A stretch of DNA of 64,000 nucleotides from Lamellibrachia columna (lineage: Eukaryota > Annelida > Polychaeta > Sabellida > Siboglinidae), in NCBI GenBank assembly GCA_963662155.1, contig OY759273.1, positions 24,646,873 to 24,710,872 on the forward strand. The letters are read 5' to 3'. A program made the translations under genes and the position numbers. Each line of letters starts with the position of its first letter. Positions within the stretch are counted from its first letter, which is position 1. Shown here one piece after another: positions 43,875 to 57,300 of the stretch. Under the pieces are notes generated by a model. It was not told where the DNA came from. It saw only the letters and a program-made list of their open reading frames with translations, and did not search any database.

Positions 43875-44590
43875 CTTAAATGTCATATAACATTGAGTTA
43901 ATTGTGGAGTCATGTAACGGTTTATTGGGATCAGGTAAACTTATAAATATAGCTGCAACAATATTCCTTATACTCTTATTTACTGTTGGTCTTTTAAGTC
44001 GATGCCAACAGATTATTTATTTGTTTTGTTGATACAGCTTTTTTCTTCTATGCAAACAGCATTGCTTTTATATTGTGGTCTTTTAAGGTGGTCCTTATTT
44101 GTGAAAGTGTTTGTTTCCACTGAGACACTCTCATTTCATTACACCCTTAAAACAATTTCAATGCAATAAAATTATATTTAGAGGTTACTCAAGGATTCTA
44201 GTTCACTAACATAGCTGCCCATTATAACCAATACGCATTTTTTGGTTCATGTGTGTTGTATCATATAATTGTATATAAGCTCTCATGGACGTGAATGTCA
44301 CCCATTGAGTGACCTCTAAGCACTGAACAATACTAATAAAATTTGGGCAGGTTAACTTTTTGATTGATAGTAAAAAAATTAGGGTGTCCCGATAGAAATA
44401 TTGACTTTTAATTTGTAGCCCAATTTAAGGACCACCCTAAAGGTCATGCTGTTGTTATGACACTGTGCCTTTGATCAACTCATATTCTATGTCCAGATTT
44501 GTGGTTGTACCAAAATTGGAAATATCGAGTAAGTTTTTGTAGAGCTGAATGAGAATAAAAATGCAGGACAAATGCACTACTGAGATGGGA
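43875..44590. other. Unassigned spacer
   Basis: No gene or repeat recognised between the TPR and beta-5 genes in this stretch. Confidence 0.35.
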
Positions 44591-44597
44591 TTTTAGC

Positions 44598-44790
44598 TCA
44601 ACTGTTAAAATTATTCTATAGCGGTATCTGGTCCCTGGGACTGCTCAAAGCACTTTACACTTCACCCCCTGGCAGACCTGTTCATTCCAAGGCCATCTCA
44701 ACTTCTCTGGGAAGTATTCCTTTACCTTACCTCCTCTTTGTGCGGAAGTGCACATAAGGCCGACACCAGAGCACGCCACTGCAGTCTATC
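44598..44790 (-). mobile_element. SINE tail fragment without tRNA head
   Basis: Minus strand matches the 3' part of the SINE at 61698-62030: TACTTCCCAGAGAAGT, AACAGGTCTGCCAG, TGTAAAGTGCTTTGA. The tRNA-like head is absent. Confidence 0.75.
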
Positions 44791-47700
44791 TCTTGATGTT
44801 TTAAATATGAAGGATTAAAAAATGACAAAATGCATGTTCTATAAGGTTAGGCAAACATACACAATGTTCAATGTCAGTGTGTGATGTCCAACTTGTGTTC
44901 TTATTTTAAGAAACTAGACACCTTACTACACTAGAAAATTATGGAAACCACAGCTGACACACTTAATTTGTGTGATTTCGCAAAGATCTATAAAACTGCA
45001 GAATGCAAAGAATTACAATGAACATTGCACTGACTGTGGGTAATTTATTATTACAGCACTCATACCAGGAATAACCCGTGGTGTGTCTTGAGCATAATAT
45101 AACACTAACGTAGAGGTGAAATCGCGTGAATTTTTCTATGGAACTGCAGCGAGTAATTTGTACAAATATTCTGCCATGCAATGAAACAATTGGATATCTA
45201 TGCCAATGCATGGTCAATCATGTTTGAAGTTATTCAAACGTCAGATCAGCCAATTTTTGTATCCTGATGCTAGCATTGTGATTTCTGTTTAATATCATTA
45301 AGCGTTATTGTTAGTACGCTGTATTCTTTGCTGAAACTAATTCTTTCTGACTCGCTAATTTGAAGGACAACTTGTACTTCCATCAAAAATTGATCCCACG
45401 ATGCAATGTGTTTATACACAGACACAATCTAGTGATCAAAAACATGACATTCCGGGTAAAGACATTTAAGCCTCTCTCAACATTTTTGTAATATTCTCAA
45501 TATTGACACCATCTACAATGGCAAATAGTAATGTAGGACTTATTTGGCACAGAGGCAAAGGGGTTGTGGGGCGCGCACATCCCCTGTTGTCCCAGAATGC
45601 AGCATTTTGATATCAAAGTAAAAGAAGAGAGCTTTAAAACAAAAAGTTAACATTAATGTAAATGCAGAATAAAATGTACACTGAAAATAGTATTAACACA
45701 AATCAAATGCATTATTAAAGCAAAATGAAAGTGTCATTAAAAGAAAGTTGCAGTAGTTTTAAAGCAAAATTTTTTAATTCATGTAAATATCAATGCTGAT
45801 TCTATATTATATGAAGTGTGCGTGCACGTTTACAATACGCATAGTAAAGTGCAACTTTTAATGTGATCATAATGAAGGTCAGCTGTAACAGTCAGTTTGG
45901 TTCCTGGTCATGTCCATGCCATGCTTAACACATCTAGCAACCTCAGTGCATTGTCAATGTGTGTGTGTGGGTGGGTGTGTGGGTGGGTGGGTGTTTGCGT
46001 GCATATGCATAATCCTAGTCCAAAGGTTGTCCATAATACATTTTTCACTGCATTTTTTTCAGGCTGCAAAAAACATAAATTTAATGCAAATATCAAAATA
46101 AATACAGCCACAAACACTAATGCAAGTGAGGTCTATTGCATTCCAGAAAGTTTTCCAAGTTCTTACGTGTTCAACCAGCAACTATCCTATCAAATTTTAC
46201 TCACACACAATCAATGGATACCACCCAATATTGCACTAAAATGTACATATTGCGTTCAAATGTACGTATTGCACTCAAATGTACACATTGCACTAAAATG
46301 TACACATTGCACTGTTACCTCATTCAATCAAATGTATGGGTACATTAATAAATTAACTATACACCTAATCATAACCATGACAACTCTGTATATCTATCAA
46401 ATGAACAGTCTAAAAGTGGTCCACTAACAATATGATACATTAAACACGGTAGTAGGGGAGAACGAGGTAACCTCCAATAGGGCCAAGTATCAACAAGCAT
46501 TATTATATTTAACACAACAGATGGCGCCACAAATAAAGCTACAGGCTTGTTAGTTGGGCCTATCAGAATGATGTGTTTACTGTTACATGCTGTCAAATGT
46601 TAGGAAAGATTTTCTTTTAATATTTTCCTGTGGTAACATATTTCAGGGTGGGTAGGTAGTTGAGTATTTTCTTGGTCAATTTGTTTTGTGTAAATTCAGA
46701 CAGCAATGCTGTTCCTTCTCCCCAGACACTGGCGACACTTAGTGACTGCATGGTACACTACCACAGTTAAGGTTACTTAAAAACCTGAAGATTTCACTCA
46801 CAATATTTTGATAGCTAGAGAATGGGCCAGGTGGCCAAGTTTAAAAGGGTTCGTCGGGTAACCAGAAACACAAATATTATTCTGATAGGCATTGATTGGT
46901 TCACCATTATCAAATATTACTTGTTATGACATATCCCTATTACAACTTGAATTAGCCTAACGTACTTGTGTAGAAATATCTGCACCTTTAAAGCATGTGC
47001 TTACTCAGTACTGCTTATAGAAATCATGAACGACATTACAGTTACACGATCCAAAATCTGTACTATTACATTACCAATATCAACATTTCTGGTGACAAAT
47101 AAATTCATGTCTTATCCACAGACGAAACGTCTGGCAATAGCCAGAAAAAGGACAAACACAAACTATACATCCAAAACAGATACAGCGACAAAGTAGATAA
47201 AAACAACAGTAAGATTTTATAAATAAATATTGTAAAATGACTTTCAAACAAACCATGCAAAATGGTGATCGACTGTACCACAACGATAGCCTAAAAAGTA
47301 AGCTTCAAAACAGTACTGCAAACTACCATCTAACTTTCATAATCTTTACTCGTGGCAGTTTTATTTGCTAACCAAATTAAATAAATAGTATACACAAGAA
47401 CACTTTCTCAGAAGAGGATACTTGTTGAGCTTTACAGAATAAATAACAACTACACAATAAATAAAACATCATAAATTACTGAGATTCTTAAAATTTTTCT
47501 AATGTTCGAGGAGGATAACGTGACGCCAACACTAATTCTGCAAAAGGTATCCATACTGCTCAGAACTTTGTAAACATTTTCTCCATAAATATAATTGCTA
47601 CCTTTAATATCTAACAATCTGGCAAAAACCAAACAGCAAGTCTGACAGCGAGTCAAACTTCACAACACGTCGTCATTTTTCAAAATATCACTTTCCACAT

Positions 47701-48105
47701 ATCCATACCATTACACCCATGTGTGGGCGACCCTTCAAGACCTGGGGAAAATTTTCACTAAATAAATGTGGACTCTGACAAAGTGACAGTAATTAATGTG
47801 CCATGACACTGTGACAATTAATACGTGTGACATCTCTGCACCATCCCATTAGTGTGCATTTTTGTGCCTGTGTGCATATATCTATATATATATATCTCGT
47901 TCAAACACCCAATAAAGCATGACAGTTTCAGCTCGTGGATGCCCATTACTTCATTTATCAAATAACAAATCCATATCTCAACCAACATGCAGAAATCTGC
48001 AACTGCCATAGCTGATGAAATAAAACAATTCACTACCTCCACAGAAACACAAAACTAATTTCCTCATATCCACCAGGGCTGGGGTGAATTAAAAAATGAA
48101 TTGGA
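44791..48105. other. Spacer between convergent genes; minor repeats only
   Basis: Nothing gene-like. It contains a 19-20 bp repeat of four units (GCACTAAAATGTACACATT type) at 46233-46312, a GTGG-rich run at 45960-46000, the dispersed repeat at about 46566-46700 shared with 190-330, and a short TA run at 47880. A minus-strand AATAAA at 48111-48106 may end the beta-5 transcript. Confidence 0.45.
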
Positions 48106-48111
48106 TTTATT
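48106..48111 (-). terminator. Candidate poly(A) signal of the beta-5 gene
   Basis: The minus strand reads AATAAA about 210 bases after the stop codon at 48322. It is the nearest such signal I noted; not otherwise supported. Confidence 0.35.
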
Positions 48112-48321
48112 CAATTCAATTCCACTAGAACTTGGCAGCAGTTATTCTACATGGGTCGAAGTCATCCGGATTCAATTGTGTCCTTCAGTGACCTTACACC
48201 AATGTCACAAGAGCATCTGATCAGCTCGGACGTGAATTTCCGACTCGGAGGAAACTCGTTAAATGGTGTCACGTAACAACGGCCAGTGATGAAGAACCTT
48301 TCAACTGAGTGATAGGACCTC

Positions 48322-51300
48322 TCATGCCCAAATCTGGAACAGAAATCATTTAAACATTGTCACTTAAGTGTTCGTTCGATATACTTTAAAGCCATATTTT
48401 TGCTACAAAATGAAGTCTGTCTGTCAACATAACAAATTACTAATTAATTCTTAACAAAATTGTTGACTGACTTAAAAAGAAAGATAATAAATCTGTTACC
48501 TGGACTTACATTGCAATGTCTTGGATCAATAATATATAGACATAACAAATTACTAATTAATTCTTAACAAAATTGTTGACTTAAAAAGAAAGATAATAAA
48601 TCTGTTACCTGGACTTACATTGCAATGTCTTGGATCAATAATATATAGACTTAACAAGATATAACAAGATTGCCATCCCAAACAATAAGTTCCAAATAGC
48701 AAGTGGACAAGGAAGCCATTGGCTTATCGAGAGTCCTACAAATTGTTCATTTATGTATAACCCGCCCTTATCAGATATTTGTCAATTTTATTTTAAACAC
48801 ATTCACACTACTAGCATTAACACAATCATTTGACAGTTTGTTCCATTTATCACCCTATGTGAGAATGAGTACTTCCTCATATCCAACCTGCTTCCTTCTT
48901 TAGGTTTGAAGAACATATTCCTATCAATATACTCATAACCATTCAATATTAAAAAAAAACTTGTATTTGGTTAATAATAAAAAATTATTACATGGGCTAT
49001 TGCTACTGACAACACGTTGTCTATGGCAACAATTGCTACTGACAACACGTTGTCTATGGCAACATAGGCTGTCCTGCTTGGTGTGATATCCAGTGCAGTA
49101 AAAACCAGTACTGCATTGTCATGCATGAGCGCCAAACAATTAATTCAAATTGATGTGCACCGTATAATACCTAAATTACCATTTTATTGCACTAAAATAT
49201 GTTGAAACGTTAGTTATAAACCAAAGTAATAAATACCTTATAGAACAATAACGGGATTTACACACTCGTTGATTCAGACTGTTGTATGTGGCTCGCAAGC
49301 TCAATACAACATTCTGAAGCACCTCTAGCATAAATCCGAGTTTCGTTCAATAAGCGTATGTTATCATTATATAAAATTTGCCACAATTCTATCGAATATG
49401 ATTATTAACAATGGCAACGCCTTTAAATAACCACAGAAATGGCAATGGGTGAATTAAGACAAACATGAATTTCCCTTAGATAAACAAACTCAACATTGCT
49501 ACACTTTATTTACTAATTTGTTATTATGTTCTAATAATTAGTGACATTTGAGAATTTTCACCAGACCTATAATTTATTATAGTAATGTAAATCAGAGGAA
49601 AGTACCTATGGTGTGCAATGCTGGGTAATTCTACTAGTACAATATAGACACTATACATGTAATAAATGTTTTAATGTTTACCTTTGTTCTAGTAGTAAAA
49701 TATTTTCAAACCTAAAACGGGTGAATATAATTTTAACAAATACTTTCTACCTATTTAGTAATTGTATTTTAATTTTATATGACTGCAAAAGAAAGAAATT
49801 ATTATTTTTCTTAAAAAACATGTTGACTCAAAGCAGTGACAACGGGCACGTATACAAAGTAGACATTTTGTAGAAGCTTATTGCTTGTTTAAGTAGACAT
49901 TTTGTAGAAGCTTATTGCTTGTTTAATTTAATCATCACATGACGATCCAAACAATGGAATTAATTGATGTCATGGGACTTGCCTTTAGAGTGTTGTCCCA
50001 ACTTCCGGTGCATAGGGCAGTGCCATCTGGTGAGATACCAAGGCAACTAACACGGTTCTCGTGGCTGTAGAGCATCGCAACGCGGTTACCCTTCAAGACG
50101 TCCCAGATGTGCACCACGTAGTCGTTGTAACCTCCAAACAACAGGCGGCCTGTAACAACAACGTTCACATGACTCTACTTAGTCATTGTTATCATCATAC
50201 TCACTGTTGAGTCACCCAAGTAAACTGTTTTACAACAATAATCACCAATGAGTGACAGGTGTCATACAAGTTCACTGCTGAGTGATATGTGTCGTTAAAA
50301 CAGTAACAGTTATCATTAAAACCCATCACTGAGTGACACGTGTCATTACAATTAACTGTTTGTGTGACAGGTGTTAATAAAACTCACTGCTGAGTGACAG
50401 GTGTCATTACAATTAACTGTTTGTATGACAAGTGTCACTAAAACCCACCACTGAGTGACAGGTGTCATTACAACTCATTGCTGAGTAACAACAAGTGTCA
50501 TAAAACCTCACCACTGAGTGACAAGTGTCAAATCTTACCACTGAGTGATAGGTCTACAGCATTGCAGCCAAATATGATGCTTTCTTTCTTGTAACAGCCA
50601 ACCTCTCTGTCTGCCCGCCGGTCAAACAGTCGACACTGCATACAAAGAGAGTGGGTTAAGAAAAATATATACACCATATCCGACCATTAAACACACTTGC
50701 GAATGTCGTGGAAACTGGAAATTTTATTTTGTAATCATATCATAATGTTGCATAATGGGTAGACACATCATAGGATTTGTTCACCACTGAATTTATTTGA
50801 AATGAATAAACTTGTATCTGTTATAATATTGCTTTTTTTACATGTTTAAATTAATTTAATACAAAAACTGCTAAAACACTACTATTAATTTTTTATAATT
50901 AATATGACATATTTAACACATTTCATCAAAATTTCTTTTTTATTCGATATTCGCAGTATTAAAAGTACAAGATAGTACTACTGATTTACAGTGATTATAT
51001 TCTGTGGTTGCTATGGAAATGGAAATGTGTTTTACACTTTGAACAAATTATGTTATTACACAGGACTGAAACATTTAAAAATCACAACTTTTTAACACTA
51101 ATACATGCATGAGTTTTGGTACCTCAAAACTGGCCAGCTTGCAGAAAAAAAATAACATGAACTAAATGGTCTACATTGCCTATGACTTACCATGCACTGA
51201 AAATGTACAATTATGAAGTTCTACTGGGTCAATTAAATATGGTACAAATTCTGATTGTTTTTATCATACAATCATATTACACTGTTTAAACTATATCTAT

Positions 51301-54300
51301 TCTAACAATTATTACATATAATTTGACCGTTATTTATTTATTAATAGCAACTTTGCCATTCAACATGATACTCAAGTTGAAAGATTCAAATTAAATAGAT
51401 AATGGTTACATTATATATAAAAAATTGCGGGTCGTCAAAACACATTTGGGGAGTCAGTATGTTAAAATATACATACCCTAAGGTTACATGCTCTAATTAG
51501 CATACACTCCCTTTTTTAATCAGCAGGGTCCATAATTATTGTAATTTGACTAGTGTGGAACAACTGAAGTGTCGCCATCTGGTGTTAAACAGTTGGCACC
51601 ACTTTTCAGTTGTTCTATACTAGTCACCAAATGACACCACTAGTGTTAAACAGTTACCTTGTTGTCTAGAGAAACAACTTTTGGTGTACGCTTATAAGAA
51701 CAGATTCCTTGACAATCTTCCATGGCCCAAATTTTTTTTCTCGAGCATACTGTACGCTTATTAGGTAAAATACGGTAGTTCATATGACATGATTTCACAA
51801 TACAAACTATCAGATTTTGTACTTTTGATATTTGCAAAATCAACACTCACCGTGGCATCATCCGATGCTGTCGCAATTGCATCACCACTGGGGTAAAATT
51901 TTACACTGTTGACGTCCGACTCGTGACCATCAAACACCTGGACACATGACCCACTCCTCATGTCCCACACCATGACGCTCTTGTCACAGCTCTGTCACAA
52001 ACACAACAAAGACATTATGGTGACATCAGCAGTGACATGCTACCTGTGGCTGGTAGGGAATGAAAACAACTTTAATATAAACATATATGATCATCACAGG
52101 GAAATTCAAAGTGACACCATTTCATGGGCACAAATTCAAAGTTCCTTCAGGAAAATAAATCTTAATGTCAGAAACTCAGAAATATAATGTCAGTATAACT
52201 ATTAAGATTAATAATAACGATTATTCTCCACCTTGCTTGTCTACTGCGGATTCTGCATGTACTGGACCACAGTGTTATGAAATGCTTAACAATAATTTCA
52301 AAGTGGTATATAGGGTTGAACCTCGCTTTAAAGTAATATAGCAACCTCGTCATTAAGGGGACTCTGCCATTACGGTCACCCTGGGACAGTCCCAAATTAT
52401 TTCCATAACAGTAAAGTATAGGACATTAGTTCCTCTAATACGGTGATCACCTGGCTATTCAGATCACTTTGGCCCAGTCCTGAGGGTGACCGTAATAGAG
52501 AGGTTCCACTGTATTACACAGCTTATAAAATCAACTGCTGGCATTATTGAAATTTGTTATGCAGTTTGAAACAAGTATTCTATTGGTACAACTTTAAGAC
52601 AATGTGTATGAAACTGCGGAACGTGTCGTGCATCTGCCCGTTTTACATACCCCTGACGCAAAAGTGTTGCCGAGTTCAGACGGCGACATGTCGAGAGTAA
52701 GGACATCTCCTATGTGTCCGTGGAAACACTGCATCATGTGACCACTCTCTACATCCCAGAGACAACATGTGCTGTCACCACTGCCCGTGAGGATCTGAAG
52801 TCAGGTGCACATTCACGCTGTCAGTTTCACGTAAATCCTCAAGTGCATTTTCCGTTTGTTTTGTTTTAGAATCATTTTGTGAACAACTGAACTTATTTAG
52901 TATATACTATGATGTCATGTTAACGTGTGTTGTGCAAATTTGTTATTTTGTTGTGATAAAATCATAGGACAAACTATTGTCTTTGACAAGATCTGCAGAA
53001 AATTTTTATCATAGTAACAACCTCCAACTTTTTCAAGAGCAAACCTATGCATACAGTTCGCTTGAACAAATTTGAGGCGCTGAAAAATGTCACAAATTAT
53101 GCTCTAAATAGTGTAGACCAAAGCATAGCAGCATGTTTCTCAAAAATATGTGATTACGCTAGACGGCATCGCTTGTCGGTGTTCCACACTTAATGGTCAC
53201 TAGTTGGCACCACAACACAATCTTATCAACAAGTTATTTGTTAATGGCCATTGAAACCATGCGTCTGCTTGAATTGGAACCAAACCCATTTTAGTCAACC
53301 ATTTATGGTTACCGTACATTTAAATCTACTTATGAATCAAACTTTGGGGACAAGTTAGCCATGGTGAGGTAGGAAAACGACCAGCATGACAGGTGTGTAG
53401 TATCCATTCTAAACCATTAACATCTCATGTAGTTATTGTCAACCAGGGCCATGCCATGGCCATGACCAGGGCATGTGAAAATGTTAGGACACATCTCAAT
53501 ACTCAATGGAAGTGAGTGGCAAGAGCTTCAAGGAAGGGTCGGGGCTGGACTTAGCAGCCATTTATAATACATCCACATGGCGAAGTCTGCTGATATAGGT
53601 GTAACATTTGCTCTTCTATTGTCACTGAGCCTTGAAAAAAATGGGAGTGTACGCTTAATACGGCATGTACACTTAATAGGTCGAATATGATATACCTGTT
53701 GGTCAGAGTTGGTGAATTTGCAGCAGGACAGGTAACTCGTGTGGGTTCCAACGAGCTTCTTCTTGGCCGCCGGGTCCTCGTCCAGACTCAGGGGGTACAC
53801 GGTGCACTTGTTGTCCAGACCACTGCAACGTAACAACAGATGTTTGGTGTCTAAATCACCCTTGTGCATATTCGGGGTCAATAACATTATATCAGTTGCA
53901 ATTCTACATATTACATATATATTATACATATCTATGGATACGGCAATGTCTCTGCTTTATTTTAAGACCAAAATCATCACTCGATAACAATTAGAGCAAA
54001 GTTATGTATACATAAGTGTTTAGACGTAACGTGAAATTGCATAAAAATGGCCAAAAACTCACTTAAAGTTGTTGTATGTTATTATGGGCCCACTCTAATT
54101 TTTGGAACGAAACTTGATACAATGACCTTGCAAAGGATAAAATAAAATAAAAATCGGGGTTTACTCATTTTGGGTATATTGGGTAAAAGGTCAAGGTATG
54201 TGACCTTCACAACAACATTTTTGTCAACTGCCATGTGATAATTATTATGTGGATAGGACAACTTATTTATCTTAGCTTCATTTTAAGACCAATATCAGTA

Positions 54301-57300
54301 CTTCAGCATCATTCGGGCCAAAGTTGTGTCTACATGCATACTAAAAGGTAACACAATTTATTTATCATTAATATGCACTAACAGTAAAACTATTTCAATC
54401 ACAAGTCTGAAACAGGTCCAACATGTGTGCCAAATGTATTTAAAATCGGAGGGGGTAAACAATTTTGTTGGTTGATTTCATATGGAATGACCCTAATTTA
54501 ATAACCACATAGAGTTTTTGGTAAATGTGACAAAATTACCACAATTCCACAAAGTACCAGTTTATTTTATTTTGAGAAACACCCAAAGAGGAGATAATGT
54601 ACATAACTGGAAGTTATTTAATCCAGTGGCGTCATCAGGTGGATTTATGGCAAACCAATATGAACTGGGCCAAGTGAAATTGACAGGCTTTTTTGTATGA
54701 ATCATGGGAAAGATTCATTACTTTGCTTTAAGCTTTGTTTGGAGGCGATTAAATCAGTCAGACATTTGAGAAAACTGCAAGTGACAGTAACAGATTTACC
54801 AAACTAACACATCATTAACAAATGTGCTGGAGCTATTCAACAAAAACAGAGTGAATTTTATGAATGGCAATCTACACAGCTGAACTTACCCACAAGCCAC
54901 CACTGTGCCTGATGGCCCATAGGCACATGCCATCACCCAGGTGGTTGGCATGGTAACAGCATGCTCCTAAAACAAACAAATGAATGTACTAATTTTAATA
55001 ACTTTGGGAAAACTATTACACCATGTCTTCATGGCATGACTATGTCACATTTCAAAATGATGTCAGCATGTTTAACTATAATTAAAGTGCCTATGACATG
55101 GTTTTTGTTATTTGTGCTCATATTCTAAGTAAACATAAAAAAACAACATAAAAATCTAAAATTAATTCATGTGTTAATTTTGGTAAATTATATATGTAAA
55201 TAGTTTTATTTTAGAAAAGTTTGTAATTACCACCATGGAACGAATGTTCTTTTGAGTGATAGAAAAGCGACAGCGCTATAGGCACTTTAAGTTGCCTGAG
55301 GCAGCTTGTGGTGATGCTAAACATTAGCTGTAAGATGATCATATGGCATATTTTGCTAATTGTTGGTAAATTATTCAATCAAGTTCTACACGAAGCACTG
55401 CACATTTAAATGTAACTGTCTCCTTCATAGCCAGGATGTGGATGCTATAAATCACACCAGCTTTTCCTCATAAAAAATTCAACATATTTGCATTTATATC
55501 ACAAATGACCTCAACTTTTATAAAAATGCAAGAAACCATAACATTACTGTTCCTCCTAAAATGGACCAGTATGATACAGTATATTCCCAACAACCTTAAA
55601 ACTGTATTAAAATAATACTACAAGAGTGACTATCACTTTATTCAGATGTACATGTACAAACTACATTCGATCTAATAAGCACACAAAAGGCTCGAAAAAA
55701 AATTGTGCCATGAAAAATTTTTAGCAACCTGTTCTTACAACATAATAATAATATTTATTTTTATAAAGCGCCATTTCCAAAACCAATGCTCAAAGCACTG
55801 TACAGGAATATAATTGCATATACAACGTAATATAATCAAGTTACATATAAAAACTAATTGCATATAATCTAATTACATATAAAAACATAAAAAATAGCAT
55901 AAATATGTGCATACACCAAAATTTGTTTCTCTAGAAAATAAGGTAACTATTTAATACTAGTGGTGTCATTTGGTGAATAGTGTAGACAACCGAAAAGTAG
56001 TGCCAACTGTTTAACACCAGATGGCGACACTTTTTAGTTGTTACACACTAGTCAAATTACAATCATTGTGGATTCTGCTGATTTAAAAGGGGGGTGTATG
56101 TTAATTAGGGCATGTACGCTTAATAGGTCGAATATGGTACATCTATTATAAAATGAAGAAATTAAGTAAATTACTAAGTAGTTCGTCACAACAGGCTAAG
56201 GGTCAATAATAAGTAAAGGCATAGATGATAAACACATTTGTGGAAATCATCCTCAAGTGGAAATGAACAGTTACTACTGGTAATCAGTGAATAGTCACAA
56301 TTTCAATTAACTTGTGCATGGTCAAACCATTGTGGCTCAGGTTAGCATTTTAAAAGATTGACATAGATTGACATATTTAACTTGTTTCACTGATAGTTTT
56401 AAAGCAAGTGATTTTAAGGATGTCTTTGGTCTATGTTAACGCTGATGTTACTCCATTATGGCTAATATCCTGGAACAGTTTGGCATATTTGTTCATTTGG
56501 AATATGTGGTCTTTCTCAATATTAGTTTTGAAGGGAACAGTGGGCGTGGTAGCGTTGTGGTTAGAAAGTTGGACTCTCGATCAAGTGAATCTGGGTTCGA
56601 ATCCTCTTGCTGCGGTTTTGAAAATTTGGCAATTTCGTTCACCACTCATTGCCACAGAAAATATGGTTGCTTCGGCGGCAAATTTTGGTCACTTCAGCAA
56701 AGTGGCATGGTTTTATGAAAGGTTGCAACTATGGTAAGTTATTTTTAAGTGTTTTTGTAATGATCAATTGTACCACTGCGTTATGGTTGGATGTATCTGT
56801 GCACATATTTAAAAGAATGTATCTGTGCACATATTTGAAAGAATTGCATGATTCCATTCATTTTTAAACTGTTTACTGCAGTGCATTTTAAATAAATAAT
56901 TACAGTTTTGTTAATTAGCATTAAGATCTCTCTTAGTTTTCCACTTTTGTTGTTTTTTTATATAAGTGTTTTTTTATATAATCTTTACTGACACATAGGA
57001 AATATTAATTTATCTTTAGGTATTAGTTGTAAAAAGCATATTAGACTTTGGGTGCTCAAATCGCAATTATCCACAATGTCATGCGTGACGCAAAAAATCA
57101 ACAGTAAATAACATCTCACTCACAACTGTGAGTGAAAATTAGCAAATCAATACAACTTAATCAAGTCTAACCTGATCGACATACACAGACTATGCCACAT
57201 TACACATCTGTAGCGCTGCCGAATCGACCAACTAATTTACCGAAACGTCCAAGAATTTCACCGCCAAAGCGACCAATTATTTCACTGAAGTGTTCAAGAA

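Noticed and set aside
49935..49982. Read-through C-terminus of the beta-5 subunit
   Set aside because: It would lack the I/V-W-A ending. A GC donor and an in-phase IWA exon at 48333 explain the gene better.
56535..56610. tRNA gene
   Set aside because: A and B box words are present, but the cloverleaf is poor and the sequence continues into a SINE body shared with 61.9 kb.
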